Source: Methylotenera versatilis 79 (GTDB lineage Bacteria > Pseudomonadota > Gammaproteobacteria > Burkholderiales > Methylophilaceae). Taken from it: a stretch of 64,000 nucleotides of DNA. Each line of letters begins with the position of its first letter. Within the stretch, counting starts at the first letter, position 1. The translations under genes were made by a program, and so were the position numbers. The stretch lies in contig NZ_ARVX01000001.1 in the NCBI RefSeq assembly GCF_000384375.1, forward strand, positions 2,540,278 through 2,604,277, read 5' to 3'. This document shows, in pieces, positions 41,140-49,804 of this stretch. The notes beneath the pieces were generated by a model. The model was not told where the DNA came from, ran no database searches, and saw only the letters and a list, made by a program, of their open reading frames with translations.

Positions 41140-41611
41140 CGTAACACCAAATGCTGTTGATCATCGTCATTTTCTTTAGCTCGCGTGCGGCATTAATTGG
41201 ATGCGCAAAAAGCAGCATTTGCACTTCATTTTGAAAGCTCGCCCACGCCATTGCGCCTTCGCCTGTCGGCATAAACGGCGTGATATTTTTATTAATAGCC
41301 AATTGCGGATGCGTGGTATCGATTTGAGGATTGTGCTGCAAGCGTAGAAACCAACTATCCTCATGCCAAAAAAACTGCTTATTATCACTAGCAAAATGCG
41401 CATTCAAATCTGCTGTCAGTGCATCTATTTCATGTTGTTTCAGAGGCTGCGGCACTGGTTCTGCCAAACTAAAACTATCGCGCTGTAACACTAGATGAAC
41501 AGGCGCGGCATACAGCCAATAAGTGTTCCCAGCATTATTACCTGCTTGTTGCCAAGCAATGGCTGCATTGGGAAGTGTGGGTTGAAACAGTTTTTTAATA
41601 AAATCGAGCAT
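41114..41611 (-). CDS. Short RpfE-like / phosphoglycerate-mutase-related protein
   Basis: A 165-residue protein encoded just ahead of recJ and overlapping it. The stretches APVHLVLQRDSF, DLNAHFASDNKQFFW and MINSIWCYGGG resemble the RpfE-type proteins (an uncharacterised relative of phosphoglycerate mutase) that commonly precede recJ in betaproteobacteria. Those are usually about twice as long. Here both the N-terminal part and everything after the GGG motif are missing. The gene may be a naturally short version or a decayed one; the frame is intact. The biochemical function is unknown. Confidence 0.65.
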   Translation of the reverse strand: MLDFIKKLFQPTLPNAAIAWQQAGNNAGNTYWLYAAPVHLVLQRDSFSLAEPVPQPLKQHEIDALTADLNAHFASDNKQFFWHEDSWFLRLQHNPQIDTTHPQLAINKNITPFMPTGEGAMAWASFQNEVQMLLFAHPINAARELKKMTMINSIWCYGGGQVHAN

Positions 41612-41742
41612 GGCGTGATTTTAACACTGAAGTATTTCAATCACTTCATTAATACCTTGTCCGATTTTCAATAGTTAACCTTATTTACAAGCAATTTATC
41701 AATAAATAATTTTTAACAAATCGTTGATCAACTCCAATAAAA

Positions 41743-41774
41743 AAAGCCGCAACCAACTAAGTTGGCGCGGCTTT
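41743..41774 (-). terminator. Terminator of the glycine-zipper protein gene
   Basis: A two-part stem AAAGCCGC/GCGGCTTT with an inner CCAAC/GTTGG helix is followed by a run of seven T on the minus strand. It lies directly past the stop at 41803. Confidence 0.88.
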
Positions 41775-41802
41775 AACTAGCTATTTAAATGCTTGCTACA
41801 AA

Positions 41803-42402
41803 TTACCAATAACGACGGTCTTGGTTTTTACGATGTCCATTTCCGCGACCTCTGTTTCCGTCATCCCAATCGGCATTATAAACATTCCCGCCAGACGCTC
41901 TCACCGCAACCTGCAAAGGTACATACGGACCTGGATCTCTATCCATCACCGTTGAATATTGGCGTCCGTTATATTCATAATTCACCAAATATCCAGCGTT
42001 CACAGTCTGCCAATTATCAACCGTAACGCAACGATCTACTGGGCGAGTTTGTACACGCTCGCGACCATTCGCTTGGCCATTATTATCAATGCGGTCACCC
42101 ACGATTGCGCCAACACCGGCACCAATCGCCGCAGTGGCGATACGTCCGTTACCACCGCCGAATCGGCTACCGACCAATCCACCCGTTAAGCCACCTAGAA
42201 TCGCACCACCTAATGAGCGCTGTGGCGCTTCATAATATGTTTCGCGCACATATTCTGTACTGCATTCTTGGCGTGGGCTATTCACACGCTCCACTTGCGG
42301 CGTCACTGAAATCACGCGCGCTCTATCTTGATAATCATCATCCGCCAAAGCTGGCATTGCGATCGTTGCCACAACTAAACCCAATAATAATGTTTGACGC
42401 AT
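41803..42402 (-). CDS. Glycine-zipper 2TM envelope protein
   Basis: A 199-residue protein with a signal peptide cut after PALA (residue 20). The middle (LGGAILGGLTGGLVGSRFGG, then AIGAGVGAIVGDRI) is a glycine-zipper 2TM domain, related to the Rickettsia 17-kDa antigen. A Cys-containing segment follows (DRCVTVDNWQTVNAGYLVNYEYNG), as in many proteobacterial members. The C-terminus is rich in Gly, Asn and Arg. A role in the envelope is assumed; the exact function is unknown. Confidence 0.88.
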   Translation of the reverse strand: MRQTLLLGLVVATIAMPALADDDYQDRARVISVTPQVERVNSPRQECSTEYVRETYYEAPQRSLGGAILGGLTGGLVGSRFGGGNGRIATAAIGAGVGAIVGDRIDNNGQANGRERVQTRPVDRCVTVDNWQTVNAGYLVNYEYNGRQYSTVMDRDPGPYVPLQVAVRASGGNVYNADWDDGNRGRGNGHRKNQDRRYW

Positions 42403-42687
42403 TTTAATCTCCTGTTTTTTTGTCTCTGCGCTGTTAAATCAAATCATAAAATCTACGCAGATACTCACTAAACGGACTCATAAGCGGTTTGACGACTGCG
42501 CTTTATAAATAATTTAAAACTAATGAATTTACTTAGTGAATTGATTCAAACAGTGATTAGATTAAAGAAATGGAATTTGCAGTAATAGATATAAAAGTGC
42601 AATGTAACCAAAGTCACTGTCGCTAACTTTATTGCGCCTATACTCACTTCACATTGCCACACGCACATTACTTAACCGGAGTTCCAA

Positions 42688-43767
42688 ATGATAAATTTAA
42701 GGTTGCAAAATTTGACATTGAAAAGTGTAATGCGCATGCTCATCAATTGCTGGTTAATAGGATTTAGTGTGCTTTTTGCCACCAGCGCATTGGCAGGAGA
42801 ATTTGCCAATTACTGCACAAACGGCTTATCCAGAAACACATTCCATCAAACCGATTGCGCAATTAACGAATTATATAAAGGTAAAACTTATTGTTTCAGT
42901 AATGATGGCGCGCGCGACTCTTTTCTGTTCGATCAAGATAATATGATTGCAAAGGCCACAGTTTTTTATGCCAATAACGCAGAACCAGAGCGTGAAAAAA
43001 TTAGCCAAGCAGATGCGTTAAGTCAAATAAACAGCAAAACTTGTACGCTGCAAAATAAAGATGCCGGCTATTTGATTTTTAACGGTTTAGACCTCAGTCA
43101 TTGCAATCTTGAAAACGTGAGTTTTTTTGGCGCAGAATTAAAAGGTGCTAAATTGATTGGCGCAAATTTAAAAGGCGCTTACTTAAATCTAGCGCGTTTA
43201 GAAAATGCTGATTTCACCAATGCCAATTTAACCAACGCGATTATCTTTCAGGCTATTTTTGACAAAACCAATTTCAAAGGCGCCAACCTAACCAATGCAC
43301 GCATGATCGGCACGCTGGGCAAAGTGGATATGAGCGGCGCAGATATTCACAATGGTCGCTTTGGTTTGGATATGGGCAACCAGCCAATGGGACAAATGAA
43401 ATTTGATTCAGTTGGCGGAAATTTTTCAGGCGCGAATTTCGAGAATGCTGATTTGAATATCGCCGCATTTCGATTTGGCGATCTAAGAAATGCGAATTTG
43501 CGTGGCGCGAATCTGTATCGTGCCGATTTAGCCAAAGCCGACTTAACTGGCGCCGATTTAACTGGCGCGAATCTCACTGATGCGGATGTAGATGATGCTA
43601 TTTTTAAAAACGTAAAAGGCTTAAATACAGTGAAAGGTTTTGATACCGTTAAAGGCAAATGTCTTGATTGCAAAGTTACAGCAGCAATAGAAGCAGATGA
43701 ACCAGTTAATTTGGTGGCTGCAAAACAAGCAGCAGTTTGCAAAATGCAGGCGGCACAACTTAAATAA
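42688..43767 (+). CDS. Secreted YHS-like and pentapeptide-repeat protein
   Basis: A 359-residue protein with a signal peptide cut after SALA (residue 36). Residues about 57-90 (KGKTYCFSNDGARDSF) resemble a YHS metal-binding domain; the similarity is by eye. From about 125 to 315 there are many pentapeptide repeats of the A(D/N)LxX type (GANLKGAYLNLARLENADFT and later copies), which would form a right-handed quadrilateral beta-helix. The C-terminus has a Cys pair (CLDC). GGAG lies at good spacing upstream. Function unknown. It is followed by a bidirectional terminator. Confidence 0.85.
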   Translation: MINLRLQNLTLKSVMRMLINCWLIGFSVLFATSALAGEFANYCTNGLSRNTFHQTDCAINELYKGKTYCFSNDGARDSFLFDQDNMIAKATVFYANNAEPEREKISQADALSQINSKTCTLQNKDAGYLIFNGLDLSHCNLENVSFFGAELKGAKLIGANLKGAYLNLARLENADFTNANLTNAIIFQAIFDKTNFKGANLTNARMIGTLGKVDMSGADIHNGRFGLDMGNQPMGQMKFDSVGGNFSGANFENADLNIAAFRFGDLRNANLRGANLYRADLAKADLTGADLTGANLTDADVDDAIFKNVKGLNTVKGFDTVKGKCLDCKVTAAIEADEPVNLVAAKQAAVCKMQAAQLK

Positions 43768-43790
43768 ACGGCTTAATTTAATATTGCGCA

Positions 43791-43826
43791 AAAAATAGGG
43801 TTAAGTCTGTACTTAACCCTATTTTT
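43791..43826. terminator. Bidirectional terminator shared by two convergent genes
   Basis: A perfect 16-bp stem (AAAAATAGGGTTAAGT/ACTTAACCCTATTTTT) with loop CTGT. Both strands end in a T-run, so it can serve the pentapeptide-repeat gene (+) and the metallo-hydrolase gene (-). Confidence 0.93.
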
Positions 43827-43854
43827 AACTGTATTTTTAAAGCTATTTTGAGTG

Positions 43855-44556
43855 TTAACCTTGTTGAATACTTCCTTCCCAAATACCTTCCATACGATTA
43901 GCTGGCACGGCAACATCGATTAAGTCAGGTTTTGGCAAATCCAGTGCATCCATTAATTGAATAAACGCATCACGACTTTTGTTAACGAATCGTGGATTGG
44001 TATTTTTTTCTTGTCCTACGCAACTCACCTGCTTACCGTTGTAATCATGCGCGGGATAAACCAGCGTTTCATCGGGTAAAGTAAAAAGGCGATTTGTGAT
44101 GCTGTCGTACAGCGTTCCGGCGTCGCCACCCTGAAAATCGGTGCGCCCACAACCATTGATTAACAAACTATCGCCAGTAAAAATTCTATCATTCCACCAA
44201 TATGAAATAGCGCCAGCTGTATGTCCTGGCGTTGCGATCACTTTGACTTCCTGCTGACCGATCAATAAAACATCACCATCGTTCAATTGCATATCAGCGG
44301 TGTAAACGCCGCATAGCGCGCTTGCACCAGTTTGCAGCGAAAAGTACTCTCTTAACATACCGCTGGCAGTAATATGGTCGGCATGCACATGCGTTTCTAA
44401 TGCATATTTTAAATGGCAATTCAGCTCATTAATCAGTTGAATATAGGCATCAATATGGCTAGCAACTGGGTCGATAATCACCGCTTCTTGCGTCGCATCA
44501 TCAACAATTAAATAGGTATAAGTCGATGATGCATCATCGAATATTTGCTTAAACAT
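43855..44556 (-). CDS. ETHE1-like persulfide dioxygenase (MBL fold)
   Basis: A 233-residue metallo-beta-lactamase fold protein. The metal ligands are visible: THVHADH at 56-61, GH at 111-112, D129 in FTGDSLLING, and AHDYNG near 170. GRTDFQGGDAGTLYDSI is the ETHE1 signature. Known members oxidise glutathione persulfide to sulfite with a single iron. The neighbouring Crp/Fnr regulator on the same strand may control it, but this is inference. Length and motifs fit the family closely. Confidence 0.9.
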   Translation of the reverse strand: MFKQIFDDASSTYTYLIVDDATQEAVIIDPVASHIDAYIQLINELNCHLKYALETHVHADHITASGMLREYFSLQTGASALCGVYTADMQLNDGDVLLIGQQEVKVIATPGHTAGAISYWWNDRIFTGDSLLINGCGRTDFQGGDAGTLYDSITNRLFTLPDETLVYPAHDYNGKQVSCVGQEKNTNPRFVNKSRDAFIQLMDALDLPKPDLIDVAVPANRMEGIWEGSIQQG

Positions 44557-44630
44557 TGGATTGAACCTTTGAATTTAACATTCATATTTATATAATTTGA
44601 ATATTGCCTAATAGAAAGCTTAAAGGTCTT

Positions 44631-45287
44631 TTAACTGCTGGCTAATTTTTCCAATGCGGCGCGATTACTGATTTCTACGTGCCCGCGCCCAAGTGCAACC
44701 CAAGATTTTTGCTCAAAACGTTTTAATTGGCGGCTGACCACTTCACGCGCTGTGCCCAGCTCATCTGCCATTAATTGATGCGTGCGACTAATCGTCGTGT
44801 TATTCGCATCCAGCAGCAATTTTGCCAACCTTGCATCTAAACTGTGAAAAGCCACTTCATCCAGCAACACGATTAAATCGCTAATCAATGCACCATAATT
44901 CGTCATCACAAATCGACGAAATACAGGCGAATCAATCATCAGCTGATTGAAAGCAGCCGTTGGAATAATCACATCACGAATCGGTTCTTCTACAATAGTA
45001 GAAGCGGGATAGTTACTATTGCCCAATAAACAGGTAGTCGTAATCACGCAGGTTTCACCCGCTGCCACGCGATAAAGCAAAATTTCACGGCCACTGGTAG
45101 ACATTTTATATACGCGTGATTGTCCAGCAAGGCGCATCACATAAGCGCCACAAACACCGCCTTCACGATAACCAACCGTGCCGATGGGCGCTTCTACAAT
45201 CCGGGCAGACTTTGTCAAAATATCCCGTGCAGGTGCTTCAAGTTGCATCAACGCTGGAAAGCTTGCCAGCCAATCCAAATTTTCCAT
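44631..45287 (-). CDS. Crp/Fnr-family transcriptional regulator
   Basis: A 218-residue regulator with a cyclic-nucleotide-binding-like sensor domain (about 10-130) and a C-terminal helix-turn-helix (ADELGTAREVVSRQLKRF). The sensor carries Cys at 46, 80 and 86 (GGVCGAY, GETCVITTTCLLG). There is no FNR-type N-terminal Cys cluster. It lies 74 bases upstream of the persulfide dioxygenase gene, so the Cys may sense reactive sulfur; this is a hypothesis. The Shine-Dalgarno GAGGAGA is strong. Confidence 0.9.
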   Translation of the reverse strand: MENLDWLASFPALMQLEAPARDILTKSARIVEAPIGTVGYREGGVCGAYVMRLAGQSRVYKMSTSGREILLYRVAAGETCVITTTCLLGNSNYPASTIVEEPIRDVIIPTAAFNQLMIDSPVFRRFVMTNYGALISDLIVLLDEVAFHSLDARLAKLLLDANNTTISRTHQLMADELGTAREVVSRQLKRFEQKSWVALGRGHVEISNRAALEKLASS

Positions 45288-45372
45288 ACATCTCCTCGCT
45301 AACTTTTAAAAAACACTTAAATATTAAAGCTCTTGCTGTTTAATTTTCAAGCTATCTTAGTTAACACAAACC

Positions 45373-46845
45373 TTATTGGCGAATTAATGCCTTAATCATC
45401 TCCAGCGCGAACCCAACACCAAAACCATTCACATCACTTTGCACCGCGCCCAAACCGCCTTTGCGATTGGTACTGGACAAATCAGCATGACACCACGCCA
45501 CATCATTTTCAATAAAATTACCCATAAAACGTGTGGCATGAATATGGTCGCCGCCGCCTTCTAAAGTGCATTGCTTAATATCTGCAATATCACTTTCCAA
45601 GTCACTGTCAAAATCTTCTTCATTTGGAAAAGCCACAATGCGCTCACCCGCCGCTGCACCTGCTGCAACTGCCAGTTGAGATAATTCCGGACGATTGGCC
45701 AGAATCCCACTCATGCGATCGCTTAACGCAGCCGCCATGCTGCCAGTTAAAGTGGCGTAATCTAAAATCACATCCGGTTTTTGTCTGCTAGCAAGCGTTA
45801 ATGTATCCGCCAACACCATGCGACCTTCCGCATCGGTATGCACAATCTCAATACTCATACCATTTAATGCAGTCACCACGTCATTTTGTTTATAAGCCAA
45901 CGGTCCAATATGGTTTTGCGCAATTGCCAACCAGCAGTCGATTTTCACTTCTAGCTTCATTTCAGTTGCTGCTTGCAAAACGCTCAGCGCAACTGCACTG
46001 CCGTTCATATCTTCGTGCATACCTTGCATATATTTCGCAGGTTTAAGGTTATGTCCGCCCGTATCAAAACAAATACCTTTACCCACCAGCGCAATATGCT
46101 TTTTAGGATTTACGTGGCTGTAAGTGAGATGCACAATCGCTGCATCCATTGGCTCACTGCCTTGCCCAACCGCATAAAAAGCGCCCGCGCCCATTTTCTT
46201 TAACGCAGGCATATCAAACTCTTCATGCTGCCAGCCATATTGTTTTGCTAATACGCTTACTTTTTCACGATAGATCGCAGGTGTTAACTCATTTGGCGGC
46301 AATATTGTTAAGCTGCGGCACAATGTATTAGCCGCAACACGCACATTCACTTCGGCATAATCATTCGCTGCTTTGTAGCCATAAATACTGATCTCTTTTA
46401 ATGGCGTATGTTTATTACCTTGCTTATTTTTAGCGTTTTTGCGACTAGGCAATTCTGCAGCATTCACTGCCGTCACATAATAAGCGGCACAGGCATTGGT
46501 TTCGCGCGCAACCTCATCGCCATAAACATTAATAGCCAAACTTTCAGGATTTTCATCCAACAAAGGCTTAACCGCTTTGCGCAATAAAGTGTGTTTTTGG
46601 AACACAGTTAAATTTTGAGTTAACACTACAAAACTAGCCACGCCGCCGTTAGGTAAATCTAAAGTAACCGGCGTTTTGTTTAAACTTTTATATTCTGCCT
46701 GGCTGCGTTTGAGCTTACTTTGCAGTAAATCGCTAAAAACGTGCTTGTTTTCAGCCGCTTCATCCAATACAAAAAGGCTGTGTTTCTGCGAAGATAACGT
46801 CTTTTCATCGCTTATTTCTGCAAATTGACTTAATTTTACCGACAT
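45373..46845 (-). CDS. M17-family leucyl aminopeptidase
   Basis: A 490-residue cytosolic aminopeptidase with two metal ions. VGKGICFDTGGHNLKP gives the first Lys and Asp, HEDMNGSA the next Asp, and HTDAEGRMVLADTL the final Asp/Glu pair. The Thr-Gly after the first Asp replaces the Ser-Gly of most members; this is a subgroup difference. It should take off N-terminal residues in protein turnover. It is transcribed divergently from the aceE cluster. Confidence 0.93.
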   Translation of the reverse strand: MSVKLSQFAEISDEKTLSSQKHSLFVLDEAAENKHVFSDLLQSKLKRSQAEYKSLNKTPVTLDLPNGGVASFVVLTQNLTVFQKHTLLRKAVKPLLDENPESLAINVYGDEVARETNACAAYYVTAVNAAELPSRKNAKNKQGNKHTPLKEISIYGYKAANDYAEVNVRVAANTLCRSLTILPPNELTPAIYREKVSVLAKQYGWQHEEFDMPALKKMGAGAFYAVGQGSEPMDAAIVHLTYSHVNPKKHIALVGKGICFDTGGHNLKPAKYMQGMHEDMNGSAVALSVLQAATEMKLEVKIDCWLAIAQNHIGPLAYKQNDVVTALNGMSIEIVHTDAEGRMVLADTLTLASRQKPDVILDYATLTGSMAAALSDRMSGILANRPELSQLAVAAGAAAGERIVAFPNEEDFDSDLESDIADIKQCTLEGGGDHIHATRFMGNFIENDVAWCHADLSSTNRKGGLGAVQSDVNGFGVGFALEMIKALIRQ

Positions 46846-47037
46846 TTAAACTTCCTTAACTCTTATATATAATGTAAGACAAACCTAGCAAATCTTTTAA
46901 AAACACTGGCTAACACACGCGTTTAACTTGACCAAAAAGCCTAAAAAAGCCACACTAGCGTCTTTAATTGATTGCATTAAATCAAGCCAGTTCATCCCGT
47001 TTATATAAACTTAAATTATATAAATCTAGAAGCCTGC

Positions 47038-47067
47038 TTGCATTTAACTAGTTGCTTGTATTATACC
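47038..47067 (+). promoter_or_regulatory. Candidate promoter of aceE
   Basis: TTGCAT at 47038-47043 precedes TATTAT (47059-47064, spacer 15) or TATACC (47062-47067, spacer 18). This would give a leader of about 30 bases. The spacer is not ideal for either choice. Confidence 0.4.
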
Positions 47068-47100
47068 AACTCAAGCACTCTCAACGGAGACTATCCCTGC

Positions 47101-49770
47101 ATGACCTCGAACACGCAAAACAAATTAGTAGAAACCGATCCATTAGAGACACAGGAATGGTTAGATGCACTTACCGCCGTTATAGAAAATGAAGGCACGG
47201 AACGTGCGCACTTTTTGCTAGAGGCCATGATTGACAAGGCGCGCCGCTCAGGCAGCAACTTGCCTTACAACGCCACAACCGCTTATGTAAATACAATCCC
47301 AACCCACTTACAGCAACGTTTGCCAGGCGATCCAGAAATGGAACGTCGTGTTCGTGCATTGGTGCGCTGGAATGCGATTATGACCGTACTACGCGGCAAT
47401 GAAAAATCGCCGGGGGTTGGTGGTCATATTGCGAGCTTTCAATCAGCCGCGACTTTATATGATACGGGCTTTAACTATTTCTTCCGTGCGCCGAATGAAA
47501 ACTTCGGTGGTGACTGTGTTTACTTCCAAGGCCATTCATCGCCAGGTGTTTATGCACGCGCCTTTATAGAGGGGCTAATTCCTGAAGATAAAATGGATAA
47601 CTTCCGTCAAGAGACTGGCGGCAATGGTTTATCTAGTTATCCACATCCATGGTTAATGCCTGATTTCTGGCAATTTCCAACAGTTTCAATGGGCTTAGGT
47701 CCAATTCAAGGCATTTACCAAGCACGCTTTCTAAAATATATGCATGACCGCGGCATCGCTGACACTAGCGACCGTAAAGTGTGGGTATTCTGCGGCGATG
47801 GCGAAATGGACGAGCCTGAATCATTGGGCGCTATTTCATTGGCTTCACGCGAAAAATTAGATAATTTGATTTTTGTGATTAACTGTAACTTGCAGCGCTT
47901 AGACGGCCCGGTTCGCGGCAACGGCAAGATCATTCAAGAATTAGAATCTGATTTCCGCGGTTCTGGCTGGAATGTATTAAAAGTGGTGTGGGGTTCGTAT
48001 TGGGATCCGTTACTAGCGATGGACAAAGACGGCATTCTAAAAAAACGCATGGAAGAATGCGTGGATGGTGAATACCAGAACTTTAAAGCCAAAGGTGGCG
48101 CTTATACGCGTGAAAATTTCTTTGGTAAATATCCAGAATTAAAAGAAATGGTTGCCGCAATGAGCGACCAAGACATTTGGCGCTTGAACCGTGGCGGTCA
48201 CGATCCGCATAAAGTGTATGCCGCATACCATTCAGCGGTTAATCATAAAGGTCAACCAACCGTCATTTTAGCCAAAACTGTAAAAGGCTATGGTATGGGC
48301 GATGCAGGCGAAGGCCAAAATACCACGCATCAACAAAAGAGTATGGATATTGAATCACTGAAAAAATTCCGTGATCGTTTTGATTTACCGCTTACTGATG
48401 AGCAAGTTGAAAACTTAAGTTTCTACAAGCCAGCGGAAGATTCGCCAGAAGTGAAATACATGGCGGAACGCCGTGCTGCGATGGGTGGTTTTGTGCCGCA
48501 ACGTCGCCGCAAGGGTAACGAGTTAACTGTGCCAGCACTTTCTGCTTTCGAAAACATGTTAACTGCCACGGGTGAACGCGAAATATCGACCACGATGGCT
48601 TTTGTGCGTATTTTATCGACACTACTACGCGATAAAACGCTGGGCAAATTTGTAGTGCCAATCGTGCCAGATGAAGCCCGTACATTCGGCATGGAAGGCA
48701 TGTTCCGTCAGTTGGGCATTTACTCGCATTTGGGTCAGCTGTATGAGCCAATGGATTCTGATCAAGTGATGTATTACAAAGAGTCTAAAGACGGTCAGAT
48801 TTTAGAAGAAGGCATTAACGAAGCTGGTTCATTCTCAAGCTGGATCGCGGCAGCAACATCGTACAGCGTCACAGGTGTGCAGATGATTCCGTTCTACATC
48901 TTCTACTCCATGTTCGGTTTCCAACGTATTGGTGACTTGGCTTGGGCAGCCGGCGATAGCCGTGCACGCGGCTTCTTGCTAGGCGCAACAGCTGGTAGAA
49001 CCACGCTAAATGGTGAAGGCTTACAGCATGAAGATGGTCATAGCCATTTAATGTCTGCCACGATTCCAAATTGTGTTTCTTACGACCCGACATTTGCTTA
49101 TGAATTAGCCGTGATTATTCAAGAAGGCTTGCGTCGCATGGTACAGAATCAAGAAGATGTGTATTACTACATCACCTTGATGAATGAAAACTATAGCCAC
49201 CCTGCACTACCTGCAGGCGCGGAACAAGGCATTTTGAAAGGCCTATACAGCTTTAGTAAATCAAAAGCTAAAGGTGAGAAAGTACAATTGATGGGTAGCG
49301 GCGTTATCTTGCGCGAAGTCATCGCGGCAGCCGAGTTGCTAGAAAAAGACTGGGGCGTGTCAGCCGATGTATGGAGTGCAACCAGCTTCACCGAGTTACG
49401 CCGCGAAGGCTTGGATTGCGAGCGTTGGAATATGCTGAACCCTGAAAAACCACAACGCTTGAATTATGTGGCAGAGAGCTTAAAAGACGCAAAAGGCCCA
49501 GTGATCGCTTCAACTGATTACATGAAAAGTTTTGCTGAACAGATTCAACGCTTTGTGCCGAACAAATTCGTCGCATTGGGTACTGATGGCTATGGCCGTT
49601 CTGACAGCCGCGAAGCATTGCGTGATTTCTTTGAAGTGGATTCCCGTTACATCACAGTCGCCGCTTTAAAAGCGCTGAGCGATGAAGGAAAATTGCCAGC
49701 CGCTAAAGTAGCGGAAGCGGTTAAAAAATATAAATTGGATGCAAATAAACCAAATCCAACAACGGTTTAA
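47101..49770 (+). CDS. aceE: Pyruvate dehydrogenase E1 component, homodimeric
   Basis: An 889-residue thiamine-diphosphate enzyme that decarboxylates pyruvate and passes the acetyl group to the lipoyl domain of AceF. The thiamine-binding region is FCGDGEMDEPES...NCNLQRLDG. The length and absence of a separate beta subunit show the E. coli-like homodimeric type. The ATG at 47101 has GGAGA upstream and gives the family N-terminus; the longer frame from 47038 is not needed. It starts the aceE-aceF-protease-lpdA cluster. Confidence 0.97.
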   Translation: MTSNTQNKLVETDPLETQEWLDALTAVIENEGTERAHFLLEAMIDKARRSGSNLPYNATTAYVNTIPTHLQQRLPGDPEMERRVRALVRWNAIMTVLRGNEKSPGVGGHIASFQSAATLYDTGFNYFFRAPNENFGGDCVYFQGHSSPGVYARAFIEGLIPEDKMDNFRQETGGNGLSSYPHPWLMPDFWQFPTVSMGLGPIQGIYQARFLKYMHDRGIADTSDRKVWVFCGDGEMDEPESLGAISLASREKLDNLIFVINCNLQRLDGPVRGNGKIIQELESDFRGSGWNVLKVVWGSYWDPLLAMDKDGILKKRMEECVDGEYQNFKAKGGAYTRENFFGKYPELKEMVAAMSDQDIWRLNRGGHDPHKVYAAYHSAVNHKGQPTVILAKTVKGYGMGDAGEGQNTTHQQKSMDIESLKKFRDRFDLPLTDEQVENLSFYKPAEDSPEVKYMAERRAAMGGFVPQRRRKGNELTVPALSAFENMLTATGEREISTTMAFVRILSTLLRDKTLGKFVVPIVPDEARTFGMEGMFRQLGIYSHLGQLYEPMDSDQVMYYKESKDGQILEEGINEAGSFSSWIAAATSYSVTGVQMIPFYIFYSMFGFQRIGDLAWAAGDSRARGFLLGATAGRTTLNGEGLQHEDGHSHLMSATIPNCVSYDPTFAYELAVIIQEGLRRMVQNQEDVYYYITLMNENYSHPALPAGAEQGILKGLYSFSKSKAKGEKVQLMGSGVILREVIAAAELLEKDWGVSADVWSATSFTELRREGLDCERWNMLNPEKPQRLNYVAESLKDAKGPVIASTDYMKSFAEQIQRFVPNKFVALGTDGYGRSDSREALRDFFEVDSRYITVAALKALSDEGKLPAAKVAEAVKKYKLDANKPNPTTV

Positions 49771-49804
49771 TGCTTAAATTAAGGCCTGCTGGCTGGAGTT
49801 AATA

